Shown: positions 1-8,095, numbered from the stretch's first letter. The stretch is 17,243 nucleotides of DNA from CAWUIO01 sp963922455 (GCA_963922455.1 CAWUIO010000129.1:1-17243); one strand, 5' to 3'. Made by a program: numbers and translations. The notes: a model not told the origin generated them from the sequence alone.

Positions 1-79
1 TTGTTGATTTCATCAGAACCCCGTATTCTCATGTTATACGGCCCTTTTCGCCGACAAAAACTAAACACGAACAGTTTCT
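1..79. repeat. Right half of palindromic MITE-like repeat, copy F1 (cut by window edge)
   Basis: This stretch matches the right half of the complete copy at 5809-5971. Shared blocks are TTGTTGATTTCATCAG, GGCCCTTTTCGCCGAC and the terminal AACAGTTTCT. Its last 12 bases (68-79, CGAACAGTTTCT) match the reverse complement of the left terminus of the 5809-5971 copy. It differs by about 12 extra bases between CCCC and GGCCC. These form a small hairpin (CCGTAT at 21-26, ATACGG at 36-41). The terminal repeat ends 6 bases beyond the stop codon of the gene on the minus strand. The left half lies outside the window. Confidence 0.8.
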
Positions 80-85
80 AATGCT

Positions 86-2620
86 TTACCTCCTTCGGCG
101 AAACCCGCCCCCCGAACGGGGAACCGAAGGCCGGTTGGCCCCTCCCCGATTTAGGTAGTTTTGGTAAGCCCCACTCCGGTTATTTCCCCTTTGCCGGTTT
201 TGATACTCCCTTTGGGGATAGGCATTATTAGGATTGAAATTATTGGGGCTTTGATTAGACTGGTTCATAATCGAAGAACCCGCCTGGGAAGGGTTTTTGG
301 AGGTTTGCATAGAGTTTTCTTGGGGCCGGTTCCCATCTCCGGCTAGATTGGCCGAAGGGTCGGCCAGGTTTTCCTGATTCAAATTATTGGTTTTTTCATT
401 GCTTTTCAGGTTGTCCTGGGCCTGGTTGGCCCGGTTTTCCACGTTTCCTTTCTGTTCTGCACTTAGGTTTTCTTGGGATACCTGGCTCCACTCTCCCTCA
501 TCGTGCTTATACCAGTTGTCCCCTTCTTTTTTGAACACCTCTCCATCCTTGCCCACGTACAAATCCCCCTGCTCATTTTTAGCGATCCCGGCCGAGTTTC
601 CTTCGCTAGTGGTATATCCTGCCCCCTGGGCATTTCCTGAGGTCTGAAAACCGTAGCGGGTGCCCTGCTCATCGCTGTAATGCTTCGTCTGGGCCCATTG
701 ATCGTTTCTTTGGACGTAGGATTCGCCCCATTGCCCATAGGGATCGTAGGACTGCTGGGTGCTAGCATAGGTATTGGTCTGGGCATTGTAGGCCTGGAAA
801 TTGGTCTGGCCAGCGTTCACGCCTTGTACCGTATTGCCGTAAGCCTGGCTTCCGGTGCGCGGATTATAGGCAAACACTTCTCCGGCCCCTCCCTGAGGGC
901 CCCAAGCCGACCGCCCCCAGGCATAGGTGCCGGTGCTGGGGTTATAAGCAGCCGCCCTTCCCATGCCACCGTAAGGCCCATAGGCTTGGGCTTGCCGGGT
1001 GTAGGCCCCCGTGTAAGGGTTGTAGGTAGCCCGAAACCCATAACTATACGAATAGGGATAATACACCGGATAGGCATAATAAGGCGGATAATAATAATAG
1101 GGAGCATAGTAATATCCGGTACCGTAAACCGGCACGCCATACGCGACATACACTCCTGTGTAGCCCGCAGTATAGCCATACGTTACGTAGCCACTGGAGT
1201 ACCCATAGGCATAGACATAGGTGAGGTGGTGCATGGGTGAATACGGCGGTATGACATAAATCGCCGGGGGTACCACCCGGCAAACCGTCCAGCCTTGGGT
1301 GGGAGAGTCCGAAACAAACCAAACACCTTGGTAGCACCAGTAATACTGATTGCCTACATACACAATATCGTGCGGCGAATTTTTTACATAACTTACTTCA
1401 GTGCCCTCGATGGGTTCGAGTTGGGGTTCCCCATCGTAAATGGCCTCAGGCGGCTCGGCATCTGATTTGACCTGGGCCGTACTCGGGATACTGGCTTGCA
1501 CGACCGCTTCCCGGGATTGAATTGTCCCCGGTACGCTGGCCAGCAACCGCCCCCAAGCACTGCTATCCGGGATCTGTTGAAAATCTTGAGGTAAATCCAG
1601 GCTGGCAAATACCCATGAACCGTCTAGACTGGGGGCACTAAACCAACGGCCTGAAAGCAGCAAATAATACAAGTTCTTTTCGCCCGAGTAGATAAGATCG
1701 GCATCGGTATTCATCACTGCTTTTAAGGAACTAGTCCCCTCAATTGCTTGAAATTTGGGAGCGCCGTCCAAGACTAAAAGTTCGGCCGGTTCGCTACTGG
1801 TAAAGATGTCTACCTTTGTGCCTGGTATTTCGGACGAGTTAATCGACTCCGCAATATCTTTCCAAGCTTCTTTGGTGGCCAGTTTTTTAAATTCCTTGGG
1901 CAATTCCCCAACCGGCAGCCAATTCCCCCAGAGGTTGAAAGCCATCATCCAGGTTGTATCATTCAACAGATAATAAGTATCGTCCTTTTCGTATTGGAAC
2001 ACCGGCCAATTGGTATTGACGGCAAAGCGTAGGTTTTTGACCTGGGTATCGGCCCAGATGGGCTTTCCTTCAAATATCACCAAGCGAGAATTGAGATCAT
2101 CGCTATACAAGATTTTGGGCGGGGTGGAGTCCAGCTCAGTCGTTTTAACTTCAAAAACGGCATCATTTACCATGGGGAGCATACGGTCCAGGGAAATAAT
2201 CTCGGGAGAAGCTTGCAAAGATTTTAGCCGGGCCAGGGCCATGTCATGAAAGGCTTGGTCCTTGCCCTCAACGTGCAAATCCAGAATTTCCTTTTCATAG
2301 ATCAGCACGGAGCGTGAGGCCTTATGGGTTTCGGTTTTCGCTTTTACCTGGATGGCTCCAATCAGGGTATCGGCGGAGTCTTTTTTGGGGATGATCTCGG
2401 TGGCTACCCAACATTCTAACTCCATGAATTGCTCCCAAGCATACACTTGGGGCTGGTGAAACACGAGGGTGGCCTCTTCCAATTCTATTTTTCGGGGCCA
2501 GCCTCTATCGTCAATGATGGTATCCTGGGCCAGCTCTACGCTAGTTGAATCAAGCCCTTGCCAAGCCAAAAGATCTCCAGCTTGGGTCAGGGCAAGTAAG
2601 AAAAATAAATATTTCAACAT
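86..2620 (-). CDS. Large secreted multi-module protein with Tyr-rich and YNP-x-TG repeats
   Basis: The 844-aa protein begins with a hydrophobic signal peptide (about residues 1-19), so it should be exported. Residues ~180-242, ~280-352 and ~391-455 are three copies of a related module. Each has a (D/E)G-x-P start, then (in copies 2 and 3) an IEGT segment, then a YY/W core; copies 2 and 3 have the clear G-x-W-F form. Residues ~459-530 are extremely Tyr/Pro/Gly-rich. Residues ~533-640 carry degenerate repeats built on YNP-x-TG. The C-terminal ~150 residues are Asn/Gln-rich and end in four arginines. From memory, similar bacterial proteins are sometimes labelled 'carbohydrate-binding family V/XII', but that label is weak and no catalytic motif is visible. 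A surface, matrix or adhesive role is inferred from composition only. The ATG at 2620 is followed at once by the signal peptide, which supports this start. It appears monocistronic. Confidence 0.85.
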   Translation of the reverse strand: MLKYLFFLLALTQAGDLLAWQGLDSTSVELAQDTIIDDRGWPRKIELEEATLVFHQPQVYAWEQFMELECWVATEIIPKKDSADTLIGAIQVKAKTETHKASRSVLIYEKEILDLHVEGKDQAFHDMALARLKSLQASPEIISLDRMLPMVNDAVFEVKTTELDSTPPKILYSDDLNSRLVIFEGKPIWADTQVKNLRFAVNTNWPVFQYEKDDTYYLLNDTTWMMAFNLWGNWLPVGELPKEFKKLATKEAWKDIAESINSSEIPGTKVDIFTSSEPAELLVLDGAPKFQAIEGTSSLKAVMNTDADLIYSGEKNLYYLLLSGRWFSAPSLDGSWVFASLDLPQDFQQIPDSSAWGRLLASVPGTIQSREAVVQASIPSTAQVKSDAEPPEAIYDGEPQLEPIEGTEVSYVKNSPHDIVYVGNQYYWCYQGVWFVSDSPTQGWTVCRVVPPAIYVIPPYSPMHHLTYVYAYGYSSGYVTYGYTAGYTGVYVAYGVPVYGTGYYYAPYYYYPPYYAYPVYYPYSYSYGFRATYNPYTGAYTRQAQAYGPYGGMGRAAAYNPSTGTYAWGRSAWGPQGGAGEVFAYNPRTGSQAYGNTVQGVNAGQTNFQAYNAQTNTYASTQQSYDPYGQWGESYVQRNDQWAQTKHYSDEQGTRYGFQTSGNAQGAGYTTSEGNSAGIAKNEQGDLYVGKDGEVFKKEGDNWYKHDEGEWSQVSQENLSAEQKGNVENRANQAQDNLKSNEKTNNLNQENLADPSANLAGDGNRPQENSMQTSKNPSQAGSSIMNQSNQSPNNFNPNNAYPQREYQNRQRGNNRSGAYQNYLNRGGANRPSVPRSGGGFRRRR

Positions 2621-2860
2621 GCTTAATTAGTTCGTATTAGGGGGATTTTTCACAATAACTTCAAAGGACATAGGAGATGAAAAAACTCCTCAGCCTGATT
2701 TTGCTCGCAATTTATCCGAAGCTATAACAAAAAATATAGAACTTGTTTAAGGATTTGCGCTAATGCTTATACTAAAGGCTTTTTTTTGCTAAAATAGCCT
2801 TAGGTTTGATTCAAATAAAGGGGATTAGATTATATTTTTTTGCAGAAAAAAAATGAACTC

Positions 2861-2992
2861 CTTGGGGCTTCCCCGCGCCATTCAGGGAGGTTTTTATTAT
2901 TTCAAAAATCTGCCGGCGCGGGTCGGGCTCTCACTACTCGCTGCCATGCCGCACGGGGCCCCACGAGCTCAAACATGCCGTTCCATCCCTAA
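2861..2992 (+). repeat. Interspersed structured repeat, copy A
   Basis: This is a full 132-nt copy of the repeat family also at 5661-5790, 7839-7967 and 11719-11851. Head GGGGCTTCCCCGCGCC (2864-2879) is followed by an interior unrelated to other copies, then arm GGCGCGGG (2915-2922), which pairs perfectly over 8 bp with CCCGCGCC (2872-2879). The conserved second half runs TCGGGCT, CTACTCGC, GAGCTCAAACA and CCGTTCCATCCCTAA. A second hairpin closes with CTCG/CGAG. It lies in the long gap between two divergent genes. Confidence 0.85.
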
Positions 2993-3569
2993 CGGGGTAT
3001 GTGCAGGCACACAAGTCTTTGCAATGACATTTCAAACTGGTAATTTATCTTGAATTCGCATTTTTTTAAAGTGTTGAAAATCAGAAAATTACAAGTAATG
3101 TCATAGGTAGCCTTGGTAAGTCAAAGGCAAAGCGGATTAAAAAAACGATAAGCCCAATACCAGCAGGAGTCTCCACTCTTTGTTCCCTAATTTCTTTGGA
3201 TTTCTGTATATTCGCTTAGCGCAAATCTGTGAATAGACGAGCCATTCAAGAGAGAATTTCACCGATCGTTTTACGGCCTTGGGCTCTAAAAAGCTATTGG
3301 GATAAGAATCCAGCTTAGGTCCGCTTTTTATCATTTTAACGAGCCATTTGAGAACCCAGTACAGATTGAATCCAGATTAATCGCCGATGGCAAAAGGAAC
3401 CAGGTTCTTGGCTTTGCGTGCGCAACCCGAAGAGCTATGAGCCAAATTGAGAAATTATTTCCAGATTTACGGGTCTTTATTTGGAAGAAATTAAAACCAT
3501 ATAATAAATTGTGCCTCGGATACCCAGTACATAAACCTCTTTACTTCTTAAAAAAATAAATCTAAAAAA
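2993..3569. other. Gene-poor intergenic stretch
   Basis: I find no convincing gene, RNA or repeat here. The only reading frame of note is 65 codons on the minus strand (3137-3334), with no recognisable family and no good start context. The region before 2861 (2621-2860) is A/T-rich and must hold the promoter of the large minus-strand gene, but I could not pick a convincing TAnnTTTG box. The 3' end should hold the promoter of the thioesterase gene at 3570. A tract rich in A precedes that ATG. Confidence 0.5.
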
Positions 3570-4019
3570 ATGACTAAACCCTTCTCCTACCTTCTTCGCG
3601 TTCGTTATTCGGAGTGTGATGCCCAAGCGGTGGTTTTTAATGCCAAATATGTAGAGTTTATCGACATTGCAGGCGGTGAGTATTTTCGGGCCTTATGGGG
3701 AGACTATAAAAACCTTCTCGAGAAAGGCATGGATGTGCAAGTGGTCAATGTCAATGTGAGTTGGAAAGCCCCTGCCTTGTATGATGATGTACTGGCCCTA
3801 AATATGGGCCCCAAAAGGATTGGGAATAGCTCTTTTACCTTAGAAATTGACTTTATAAATTATACAAGTAAACAAGTTATTGCTACGGGGGAGATTACCT
3901 ATGTTTTGGTAAGTGTGAAGGAGCATCAAAAAATGGCCATCCCTGACGAAATACGAGAACAATTAGAAACCGGGGCCTCTGCACTGGTGAATCATGCGGG
4001 TGTGCTAGTGGGCGCATGA
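3570..4019 (+). CDS. YbgC/FadM-type acyl-CoA thioesterase (hotdog fold)
   Basis: The 149-aa protein is a single hotdog domain, the normal length for the 4-hydroxybenzoyl-CoA/YbgC thioesterase family. Residues 12-30 contain the family signature RYSECDAQAVVFNAKYVEF. Asp17 occupies the catalytic aspartate position, followed by the V-x-(F/Y)-(N/H)-x-x-Y block that begins the hot-dog helix. These enzymes are soluble and hydrolyse acyl-CoA thioesters in the cytoplasm. The preferred chain or aryl substrate cannot be read from sequence. The ATG follows an A-rich leader with no Shine-Dalgarno, as is usual in Bacteroidota. The gene stands alone: large gaps lie on both sides, so no operon partner hints at its pathway. 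Confidence 0.88.
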   Translation: MTKPFSYLLRVRYSECDAQAVVFNAKYVEFIDIAGGEYFRALWGDYKNLLEKGMDVQVVNVNVSWKAPALYDDVLALNMGPKRIGNSSFTLEIDFINYTSKQVIATGEITYVLVSVKEHQKMAIPDEIREQLETGASALVNHAGVLVGA

Positions 4020-4472
4020 TTTAGGAAGCCCTCAATGCCTGAGCGCTGATAGCTACTCACTTCCCCTACTTCCTTTTCATCAGTCGGCTAATACAGGAAA
4101 GTCTGAGCGCTATGCTCAATGCCCTCAACTTAGTGGAATCCAATCCAAAACACGGGCCTTACAAATGCCCTAAAAGATGCGGATACAAGATAATTGTGCC
4201 CTAGCTTTATGTAAAAATTTTCTTAAATTGAAAGCATTGAGCGCTACGCTGTGGCCCCACGACAAGATCATATCCTGCTCGATCCAGGAAAGAAAGTCTA
4301 CTTGTTGCTCTTAAAAAATAATTCCTTCCCTAGTATGCTGCTAGCTTTACGAAGATCTAATCACAGAAGGCCCTGGGTTTGCTAAAAACCGAATTTTATC
4401 CTAATATTCCCCTCCTATTTATTTCACACACTGCATGATAATCCTTAAAAATTAACTTATTCGTTACCTAGT
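4020..4472. other. Intergenic region with scattered TGAGCGCT motifs
   Basis: There is no open frame of useful length and no recognisable RNA gene. The octamer TGAGCGCT occurs three times on the plus strand (4040-4047, 4104-4111, 4238-4245). Each lies close to a CTCAATGC or GCATTGAG segment, which suggests decayed copies of a short repeat. Otherwise I see nothing. The 3' end should contain the promoter of the channel gene. Confidence 0.4.
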
Positions 4473-5648
4473 ATGGATAATTTTAACTTGGATGACATCC
4501 CGAGCTATCTATTTGATGCTGCCATCACGCTTATTTTATTGCTTCTGATCATTTTGGGGCTGGTTTTGGTGGATTACTTAGCCAAGAGATTGAAAAAGCG
4601 GCTGCTTATGCTGCACTTGAAAAGTTTAAAAATATTTAATTTAGAAATTATCAATAAGGGCAAACAAGAACTGATCATCACCTCGGTCATTAATGTCTTG
4701 CAATTCTTTGTTTCTATTTCATTCCTATACTTTTCGCTGGTGGTTATTTTGAGCCAGATCCCGGCCACGGTGGATATTTCCAAACAATTGGTCTACTTGA
4801 TATTCACTCCCTTACAATTGTTTTTTAGTGGTTTTCTGAGTTATCTCCCTGATTTATTCAAGATCATTGTAAGCATTTATATTGCGCAATACCTGATAGG
4901 GGCGGTAAAGTATATCACCAATGGAGTCATAAAAGGCAATTTCCATTTCCCAGGCTTTGAACCTCGAACGGCCCGCCGCACGGGTGAAATTACCACCTTC
5001 TTGCTTTATGTGTTAACTATTATCATCATTTTCCCTAGCTTGCCCGGATACGAATCTTTGGCCTTTAAAGGCATTGCTACCTTTTTAGGGGCCCTCATTA
5101 CTATCGGGGGCAGTTCGGTGATTGCCAATTATATGGCAGGCATTGTCATAACCTATATGCACGCATTTGACAAGGGAGACTGGGTAGAAATAGATGGTAT
5201 TACGGGAAAAGTTATCGCTATGGGAGCTTTTGCCATACGTATCCAATCGTATAAAAAAGAAACCATCAATATTCCCAATTCTAAAGTCTTGGGCTCGGCC
5301 ATTCGTAATTACAGTGGAAAAAACAAACAGGATATGATCGTGTATACAGAGGTCAGTATAAGCTATGATGTCCCTTGGAAAAAAGTAAACGACCTTTTAA
5401 TTGAGTCGGCCCATCGAACGGACTTATTAGATAAAGAAAAAGCCCCCTTTGTGCACCAAAAGAAACTGGATGATTTTTATATTGTCTACGAATTGAACGC
5501 GTATTTAAAAGAAGCCGGATCAAAACCCAAGGCCTACTCTACCCTACACGCCCATATTTTGGATGTATTTAACGAGGCCGGCATAGAAATCATGTCTCCT
5601 CATTATCGGGCCGAAAGAGATGGCTCAGGATCTACTATCACAAAATAG
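4473..5648 (+). CDS. MscS-family mechanosensitive ion channel
   Basis: The 391-aa inner-membrane protein has about five hydrophobic segments (near residues 12-34, 68-94, 122-148, 172-190 and 200-228). The last is the pore-lining helix of MscS, rich in Gly/Ala. It runs straight into the family signature (GGSSVIANYMAGIVI, then DKGDWVEIDGITGKV), and residues ~230-282 form the beta domain with INIPNSKV. The C-terminal ~110 residues are the soluble alpha/beta vestibule domain, ending in SPHYRAERDG. MscS channels open on membrane tension and release solutes during hypo-osmotic shock. Extra N-terminal helices beyond the three of E. coli MscS are common in larger family members. The stop codon is 12 bases before repeat copy B, which is inserted in the opposite orientation. 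No visible operon partner. Confidence 0.93.
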   Translation: MDNFNLDDIPSYLFDAAITLILLLLIILGLVLVDYLAKRLKKRLLMLHLKSLKIFNLEIINKGKQELIITSVINVLQFFVSISFLYFSLVVILSQIPATVDISKQLVYLIFTPLQLFFSGFLSYLPDLFKIIVSIYIAQYLIGAVKYITNGVIKGNFHFPGFEPRTARRTGEITTFLLYVLTIIIIFPSLPGYESLAFKGIATFLGALITIGGSSVIANYMAGIVITYMHAFDKGDWVEIDGITGKVIAMGAFAIRIQSYKKETINIPNSKVLGSAIRNYSGKNKQDMIVYTEVSISYDVPWKKVNDLLIESAHRTDLLDKEKAPFVHQKKLDDFYIVYELNAYLKEAGSKPKAYSTLHAHILDVFNEAGIEIMSPHYRAERDGSGSTITK

Positions 5649-5660
5649 GAAGCTTTTTTT

Positions 5661-5790
5661 GGCTTAGGGATGGAACGGCCTGTTTGAGCTCGTCGCTGGA
5701 TGGTGGGGAGGCCAGCGAGTAGTGACAGCCCGACCCGCGCCGCTAGGGTTTTGAGCTTAGGAAACATTTTTTTAGCGCGGGGAAGCCCCA
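5661..5790 (-). repeat. Interspersed structured repeat, copy B
   Basis: This is a full 130-nt copy read on the minus strand. The head occupies 5774-5790 (plus-strand AGCGCGGGGAAGCCCCA). The complementary arm is CCCGCGC at 5734-5740, which pairs over 7 bp with GCGCGGG at 5775-5781, leaving an interior of 34 nt. The second half keeps TCGGGCT, CACTACTCGCTGG and GAGCTCAAACAGGCCG. Its inner hairpin (CTCG-CTGG against CCAG...CGAG) differs in sequence from copies A and C yet still pairs. It begins 12 bases after the channel gene stop and lies antisense to that transcript. Confidence 0.85.
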
Positions 5791-5808
5791 AAATTTCTTT
5801 TTTTTCTA

Positions 5809-5971
5809 AGAAACTGTTCGTATTTAATTGCGTTGGGCTGCAAAGAGCCATTTCGGGAACCTGATTTCATCAAATTCCTCGCCCATAGCGCTGCTATGCG
5901 CTCTTTGTTGATTTCATCAGAACCCCAAACTGGCCCTTTTCGCCGACAAAAAATAAACTTAAACAGTTTCT
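5809..5971. mobile_element. 163-bp palindromic MITE-like element, copy F2 (complete)
   Basis: The left end AGAAACTGTT (5809-5818) and right end AACAGTTTCT (5962-5971) are perfect 10-bp terminal inverted repeats. The symmetry continues inward: left GAGCCATTTCGGGAA matches, with scattered changes, the inverted right segment around GGCCAGTTTGGGG. Both arms carry TGAT-nnn-ATCA. The exact centre is the hairpin CATAGC-GCT-GCTATG (5884-5898). No transposase is encoded, so a non-autonomous element is the natural reading. Target duplications are not obvious because both flanks are A/T-rich. A partial second copy lies at 1-79. Confidence 0.72.
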
Positions 5972-6070
5972 AAAAGATAAAGCCTACCTTTTCTTATCAT
6001 TTTTTTTAGGGCCTAATGCCTTATTTTTTAAATTTTAAACGGAATTAACCTATTCCCATCAATCAAATCC

Positions 6071-7819
6071 GTGATGATGAAACTACTCTCAGTGAATGTA
6101 TCTCTCCCCAAAGAGGTAAGCTACAAAGGCAAAACAGTGAGGACTGGAATTTACAAAGAACCTGTAAACGGCCGAATAGCCATAAAAAAACTCAACTTGG
6201 AAGGCGACGGACAGGCCGATTTGATAGGACATGGCGGGGAAATGCGGGCCGTCTATGTATACTCTTACGATAATTACGCCCCTTGGGCCCAAGAACTAGG
6301 ACGCAATGATTTTTCCTACGGTCAATTTGGGGAAAACTTTACGGTACAAGGCATGCTCGATCACGAGATCCATATTGGCGATCAATTTAAAATTGGGACA
6401 GCCATCTTTGAGGTGAGTCAGCCGCGGGTACCTTGTTACAAACTAGCCATGAAGATGGATGTGCCCGATTTTTATAGCCGAATCCTCAAAAGCGGCCGTT
6501 TGGGCTTCTATTTTAGAGTGCTGACAGAGGGTGAAGTGGGGGCAGGCGATGCGATTATTCCTCATAAAATTCAATCGCCCGCGGGAATTAACATTAGCCA
6601 GATAAATGAGCTGATGTACTTTGACAAACACAATTATGAGGCCATTGAGAAGGCGCTCAGCTTGAAGGCCCTCTCTCCGGGATGGAGTGATACGTTTAAA
6701 GACCGTTTGGCCAAAAAAGAAAGAGAAATTGAGGAGCAAAAAGCCTATCAAGCCCTGCGGGTCAGCAAGATTGTGGAGGAAAGTGAGACCATCCGTTCGT
6801 ATTACCTCAGTACCCCCGATGAGGAATTGGCATCCTTTCAAGCTGGGCAGTTTCTCCCCATCAAATTGGATATTCCCAGGCAGTACCAGTCGGTGTATCG
6901 CACCTACACGATCTCTAATGCCCCCGGTGAGAGCTATTATCGCCTTTCCATCAAGCGGGAAGATGCCCCAGCCGATACCCCCAATGCCTACCCCGGGGTT
7001 TCATCCAACTATTTTCACTCCCACGTACAAGAGGGAAGTGAAATTATGGCAGCCAAGCCCCGGGGTAAGTTTTATTTGGCTAGCGATAGCCGCTTACCCC
7101 TCGTATTTATCAGTGCCGGGGTTGGGATTACACCCATGATCAGTATGCTCGAGGCGCTCTTGGCCCAACAAGACCCCCGCGCGGTCTACTTCATCCACGG
7201 GGCCCGTAATGGGAAAGAGCATGCTTTCAAAGAGCAGATTCAGGCCATTCAAAAAAACCATCCCCAAGTAAAAGCCTGCATTGCCTACAGCAAACCACTT
7301 GACTCAGATACCCTAGAAAAAGATTACCAAGTGAAAGGCCGTCTGCACCTAGACATAATCAAAGAAAATATCCAATTCAATCCCCAGGCCAATTTTTACG
7401 TTTGCGGCCCCAATAGATTTATGCAAGATATGCTACTGGGCTTAAAAGATTGGGGGGTGGCTCTGGATTGTCTGCATTTTGAGCTTTTCAATTCTACTTC
7501 GGAGCAAATCAACTTGAGTAGTTTTTTAAAGGCTGAGCAATCTACCCAGGGGCCGTCCTCTTCTACATTCACGTTCAGCTTTCTGGATTCCAATTTGGAA
7601 GCACCCTGGGACGAGGCTTATGAGAATATATTAGAATTTGCCGAAGCGAAAGGTTTAAGTCCTGATTTTAGCTGTCGGGCCGGGGTTTGCCATACCTGTA
7701 CGACTCCGATGACCTCCGGCCAAGTAAGCTATGATCCTGAACCCTTGCAAGAACCCGACCCGGGAGAGGTCCTCATTTGCTGCTCCAAACCTACTTCAAA
7801 TATTCAGTTAAAGTTATAA
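6071..7819 (+). CDS. MOSC domain - FNR-type oxidoreductase - [2Fe-2S] ferredoxin fusion
   Basis: The 582-aa protein contains four units. Residues ~5-165 are a MOSC domain (GHGGEMRAVY, GQFGENF, and PRVPCYKL with the conserved Cys122), related to YiiM. Residues ~170-215 resemble the YiiM-type three-helix extension. Residues ~228-475 form a ferredoxin-reductase module, with the FAD motif R-x-Y-T at 277-280, the NAD(P)-site AGVGITP at 349-355, and CGPNRF at 445-450. Residues ~498-582 are a plant-type [2Fe-2S] ferredoxin with Cys535, Cys540, Cys543 and Cys570. The expected chemistry is electron transfer from NAD(P)H through FAD and the iron-sulfur cluster to a molybdenum cofactor-linked or N-hydroxylated substrate at MOSC; the substrate is inference. 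The frame opens GTG-ATG-ATG; the ATGs at 6074 and 6077 are equally possible starts. Probably monocistronic. Confidence 0.93.
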   Translation: MMMKLLSVNVSLPKEVSYKGKTVRTGIYKEPVNGRIAIKKLNLEGDGQADLIGHGGEMRAVYVYSYDNYAPWAQELGRNDFSYGQFGENFTVQGMLDHEIHIGDQFKIGTAIFEVSQPRVPCYKLAMKMDVPDFYSRILKSGRLGFYFRVLTEGEVGAGDAIIPHKIQSPAGINISQINELMYFDKHNYEAIEKALSLKALSPGWSDTFKDRLAKKEREIEEQKAYQALRVSKIVEESETIRSYYLSTPDEELASFQAGQFLPIKLDIPRQYQSVYRTYTISNAPGESYYRLSIKREDAPADTPNAYPGVSSNYFHSHVQEGSEIMAAKPRGKFYLASDSRLPLVFISAGVGITPMISMLEALLAQQDPRAVYFIHGARNGKEHAFKEQIQAIQKNHPQVKACIAYSKPLDSDTLEKDYQVKGRLHLDIIKENIQFNPQANFYVCGPNRFMQDMLLGLKDWGVALDCLHFELFNSTSEQINLSSFLKAEQSTQGPSSSTFTFSFLDSNLEAPWDEAYENILEFAEAKGLSPDFSCRAGVCHTCTTPMTSGQVSYDPEPLQEPDPGEVLICCSKPTSNIQLKL

Positions 7820-7838
7820 TAGCTAAAAAATAAAACCC

Positions 7839-7967
7839 TGGGGCTTCCCCGCGCTACGAGTATGAGGCCTCAGTCCCATAATTGCTGGCGCGGGTCGGGC
7901 TCTCACTACTCGCTGCCATGCCGCACGGGCCCACTCGAGCTCAAACATGCCGTTCCATCCCTAAGCC
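7839..7967 (+). repeat. Interspersed structured repeat, copy C
   Basis: This full 129-nt copy lies 19 bases after the MOSC-fusion stop, in the same orientation as that gene. The head is TGGGGCTTCCCCGCGC (7839-7854). Arm GCGCGGG (7888-7894) pairs with CCCGCGC (7848-7854) across a 33-nt interior unrelated to the other copies. The second half is nearly identical to copy A, including the CTGCCATGCCGCACGGG segment inside the CTCG/CGAG hairpin. Confidence 0.85.
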
Positions 7968-8025
7968 TTCTGATACGAGATAAAAAGATAGAATGGCTAT
8001 GATTGTGATGCGCTTTCATTCAACG

Positions 8026-8095
8026 CCTCGTTTAGGATGCTCGCCCCTTCTTTTCAAGTCTTAAAAAAACCCTTCGCTATCCTAAGAATACGAGG
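8026..8095. repeat. Imperfect long inverted repeat upstream of the sigma-factor gene
   Basis: CCTCGT (8026-8031) and TAGGAT (8033-8038) are complementary, in order, to ATCCTA (8079-8084) and ACGAGG (8090-8095). This gives a 12-bp stem with an asymmetric internal loop and a 40-nt apical loop. No T-run follows, so it is not a simple terminator. Function unknown; it could be a decayed small element or a leader structure. Confidence 0.4.

Noticed and set aside
680..1240. 186-codon plus-strand frame opposite the large secreted protein
   Set aside because: It is an Ile/Gly-rich shadow of the Tyr/Gly-rich repeats on the other strand.
2853..3053. 66-codon plus-strand frame
   Set aside because: It is the translation of repeat copy A. 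The other copies change frame between halves, so no protein is conserved.
3137..3334. 65-codon minus-strand reading frame in the large gap
   Set aside because: No recognisable family, no start context, no neighbour in an operon. Such lengths are expected by chance.
3476..3483. Promoter -7 box TTTATTTG before the thioesterase gene
   Set aside because: One mismatch to TAnnTTTG, and the nearest TTG is 26 bases upstream, too far for the usual spacing.
5603..5851. 82-codon minus-strand frame
   Set aside because: It runs through repeat copy B and into the 3' end of the channel gene; it is an artefact of the repeat.
7839..7967. tRNA-like or tRNA-derived element (GCTCAAACA and GTTCCATCCC resemble D-arm and T-arm blocks)
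   Set aside because: The order and spacing of arms do not make a cloverleaf, and no anticodon arm or CCA context is present.
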